Assembly: GCA_025351675.1 (NCBI GenBank) | Contig: JANXVK010000365.1 | Span: 1-6,936 of the forward strand | DNA from: Rhizobacter sp. | GTDB taxonomy: Bacteria > Pseudomonadota > Gammaproteobacteria > Burkholderiales > Burkholderiaceae_C | Reading direction: 5' to 3' | Length of the DNA stretch: 6,936 bases | Shown here: positions 5,506-6,936 of the stretch, piece by piece | Position numbering within the stretch: the first letter of the stretch is position 1 | How the letters are laid out: each line of letters opens with the position of its first letter | The notes under the pieces: model-generated | Databases searched by the model: none | Seen by the model: the letters and a program-made list of their open reading frames with translations, nothing else | Told to the model about the DNA's origin: nothing | Position numbers and translations under genes: made by a program

Positions 5506-6543
5506 ATGACGCCTGAACCGACTCCGCGCCAAAGCGCCCCGGTCGCCCTGACGATGGGCGACGCCTGCGGTATCGGCCCCGAGATCATCGCGAAGCTGTT
5601 CCGCGGCGCGCAAGGCGCGGGTTGCGTCATGCTCGGCGATGTCGGCGTGATGCGGCGCGCGGCGGCGTTCACCGGCGGGATGCTCGCGGTCGCGCGCGTC
5701 GAGCACACCGCGCAGGCGTTCGATGTGCCGCCGAACTGCGTGCCGGTGCTGCAAGTCGAGGGGCTGCCGGGCGATCTGCTCGCTGCGCCGGTCGGCCGGG
5801 TCGACGCGCGTGCCGGCGCTGCCGCCGCGGCGTGCATCGCACGCGCCGTCGAGCTCGCACGCGCTGGCGAGATCTCGGCCATCGTTACCGCACCGATCCA
5901 CAAGGAGGCGCTGGCCGCCGCCGGTGTCGGCTACCCCGGCCACACCGAGATGCTGCAGGCGCTCGCCGCGCCCGGCACTGAGCCGCCACCGGTGCGCATG
6001 ATGCTGGCCAACGACGAGCTGCGCACGGTGCTGGTGACGATCCACATGTCGCTGCGCCGCGCGATCGACGCGGTCACGTTCGATGCGGTGCTCGAGACGA
6101 TCCGGATCGCGCACCGCAGCGCGGCGCGTTGGGGCATGCCAGCGCCGCGCATCGGCGTGGCCGGGCTGAACCCGCACGCCGGCGAGGGCGGTCTGTTCGG
6201 CGACGAGGAGTTGCGCATCATCGGGCCGGCGATCGCCGCGGCACGCGCCGACGGCATCGACGCGAGCGGCCCGTTCGCGCCCGACACGGTGTTCATGCGC
6301 GCGCGCGACGTGGCCGGGCACCCGGGCGAATTCGACATTGTCGTCGCGATGACGCACGACCACGGCTTGATCCCGGTGAAGTACCTCGGTGTGGAGCACG
6401 GCGTCAACGTGACGCTGGGTTTGCCCTTCGTGCGCACCAGCCCGGACCACGGCACGGCGTTCGACATCGCCGGCACGGGCCGGGCGGACGCTTCTAGCCT
6501 AGCCGCGGCCTTGCGCATGGCGCGGCGTTTGATTTCCGGGTGA
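5506..6543 (+). CDS. pdxA: PdxA-family 4-hydroxythreonine-4-phosphate dehydrogenase (possibly PdxA2-like)
   Basis: Encodes a 345-residue PdxA-family NAD-dependent dehydrogenase; classic PdxA oxidises 4-hydroxythreonine 4-phosphate in the DXP-dependent route to pyridoxal phosphate. Family motifs in order: LTMGDACGIGPEI (15-27), VTAPIHKEAL (127-136), GHTEML (145-150), TIHMSLR (178-184), GLNPHAGEGG (220-229), THDHGLIPVKY (283-293), GVNVTLGLPFVRTSPDHGTA (299-318). The zinc ligands matching E. coli His166, His211 and His266 are His180, His224 and His284. Oddities are TMGD in place of PGEP and HDHG in place of HDQG. The neighbours are not surA/rsmA, the usual pdxA context in many proteobacteria, so this could be a paralog such as PdxA2, which acts on 4-phospho sugar acids. 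No partner kinase gene is visible. The frame runs upstream to 5083, but that part is antisense to the protease gene. The ATG at 5506 lacks a Shine-Dalgarno. Confidence 0.88.
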   Translation: MTPEPTPRQSAPVALTMGDACGIGPEIIAKLFRGAQGAGCVMLGDVGVMRRAAAFTGGMLAVARVEHTAQAFDVPPNCVPVLQVEGLPGDLLAAPVGRVDARAGAAAAACIARAVELARAGEISAIVTAPIHKEALAAAGVGYPGHTEMLQALAAPGTEPPPVRMMLANDELRTVLVTIHMSLRRAIDAVTFDAVLETIRIAHRSAARWGMPAPRIGVAGLNPHAGEGGLFGDEELRIIGPAIAAARADGIDASGPFAPDTVFMRARDVAGHPGEFDIVVAMTHDHGLIPVKYLGVEHGVNVTLGLPFVRTSPDHGTAFDIAGTGRADASSLAAALRMARRLISG

Positions 6544-6585
6544 AGAAAGCCTGGTCGCGCATCGAATCGCGCGTCGACCCGCGCC
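6544..6585. terminator. Weak candidate hairpin in convergent spacer after pdxA
   Basis: In this 42-base convergent spacer CGCGC at 6556-6560 can pair with GCGCG at 6569-6573 around an eight-base loop, or GGTCGCGC at 6553-6560 with GCGC...GACC at 6569-6579 with a three-base bulge. No T-run follows on either strand. The same stretch can be read as an imperfect 12-base tandem (TCGCGCATCGAA, TCGCGCGTCGAC). Terminator function is only a guess from position. Confidence 0.25.
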
Positions 6586-6936
6586 TCAAACCCGCGTCTT
6601 CGACCTCAACGCCGCGAGTTGCTTGCGCGCCCGATGCGTCGCGCGTTCCATCAGGTAGGCGCTTTCGACTGCGCGCATGCGGCCGGTTTCGCACATGCGC
6701 GAAAGCATGCGCGAGGTCATCGAGATCGTTTCCTGGTGCTTCTTGCCACGCGTGAAGACGAAGAAGCTGCGGCCGGCGCTCACGTGCGTGAGGCGCACCT
6801 TCTGCCACTCGTCCTTCAGGTGCATCTGGTAGGCGAAGCCGAGCTTGATGTGATCGATCAGCTGCGGCCCGCGCGTCGGCTCGCCCGGCTCGCCGGCCTC
6901 GGAGGTCGTCGGCCCGAGCGCGAGGACGGCGTCGGG
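6586..6936 (-). CDS. DUF1631-like protein, C-terminal part (5' end outside window)
   Basis: A minus-strand frame is open from the right edge to a TGA at 6586-6588, giving the last 116 residues of a longer protein. An internal Met at 6823-6825 exists, but uninterrupted coding upstream to the edge, with coherent content, shows that the gene continues. The visible part has an acidic and Gly/Pro-rich linker, then QLIDHIKLGFAYQMHLKDEW, then a small beta-rich stretch (KVRLTHVSAGRSFFVFTRGKKHQ) and a basic helical tail (ISMTSRMLSRMCETGRMRAVE, ending in RARKQLAALRS). This resembles the C-terminus of DUF1631 proteins found in beta- and gamma-proteobacteria, whose role is not established. The family call is from memory and moderately confident; the gene itself is well supported. 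It converges on pdxA. Confidence 0.7.
   Translation of the reverse strand, partial: PDAVLALGPTTSEAGEPGEPTRGPQLIDHIKLGFAYQMHLKDEWQKVRLTHVSAGRSFFVFTRGKKHQETISMTSRMLSRMCETGRMRAVESAYLMERATHRARKQLAALRSKTRV

Noticed and set aside
5443..6450. Long minus-strand open frame opposite pdxA (335 codons)
   Set aside because: The content is Arg/His/Ala-rich with no motifs or plausible start context, and pdxA on the plus strand explains the codon pattern.
1..6936. Mobile element, CRISPR array, tRNA/rRNA, or transferred island
   Set aside because: There are no transposase or integrase motifs, terminal repeats, spaced repeat arrays or cloverleaf sequences. GC content and codon style look even across all genes.

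Overview
The window is GC-rich, densely coded chromosomal DNA. It looks like a beta-proteobacterium of the order Burkholderiales, possibly the Rubrivivax/Methylibium/Leptothrix side. The basis is high GC, separate hisI and hisE genes, a run hisI-hisE-small membrane protein-hinT-tatA-tatB-tatC, and a TatB with a long basic tail. The assignment rests on remembered gene order and protein style, not on a database comparison. No mobile element, CRISPR array, tRNA, rRNA or clear sign of transfer was seen.

Layout. Bases 1-4147 hold nine plus-strand genes: the 3' part of a DUF815-type AAA+ ATPase gene, a MutT-like Nudix hydrolase, hisI, hisE, a DUF4870/COG3671-like membrane protein, a HinT-type HIT protein, and tatA, tatB and tatC. 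The first five are joined by four successive ATGA stop/start overlaps (571-574, 1029-1032, 1424-1427, 1798-1801). A 10-base gap with a strong Shine-Dalgarno leads to hinT, 49 bases separate hinT from tatA, and the tat genes are close together, so most of this half could be one transcript. Running toward it on the minus strand (4216-5397) is an HtrA-family serine protease with an N-terminal anchor and one PDZ domain, like DegS/AlgW. A 108-base divergent spacer separates it from a plus-strand PdxA-family dehydrogenase (5506-6543). A minus-strand gene enters from the right edge (6586 to the end); its C-terminus resembles DUF1631 proteins.

How the genes relate. HisE and HisI carry out steps 2 and 3 of histidine synthesis (PR-ATP to PR-AMP to ProFAR). 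TatABC forms the twin-arginine translocase, which exports folded proteins across the inner membrane. The HtrA-like protease acts in the periplasm on envelope protein quality or stress sensing. MutT, HinT and PdxA are housekeeping nucleotide or cofactor enzymes. No shared pathway links all of them; the grouping is mainly an inherited gene neighbourhood.

I found no convincing undescribed system. The points most worth checking are the placement of hisI-hisE behind mutT instead of hisF, the atypical PdxA (HDQG changed to HDHG, away from surA/rsmA), the uncharacterised membrane protein inside the his-tat run, an insertion in HisI, and a pair of 18-base direct repeats in the tatC/protease convergent spacer.
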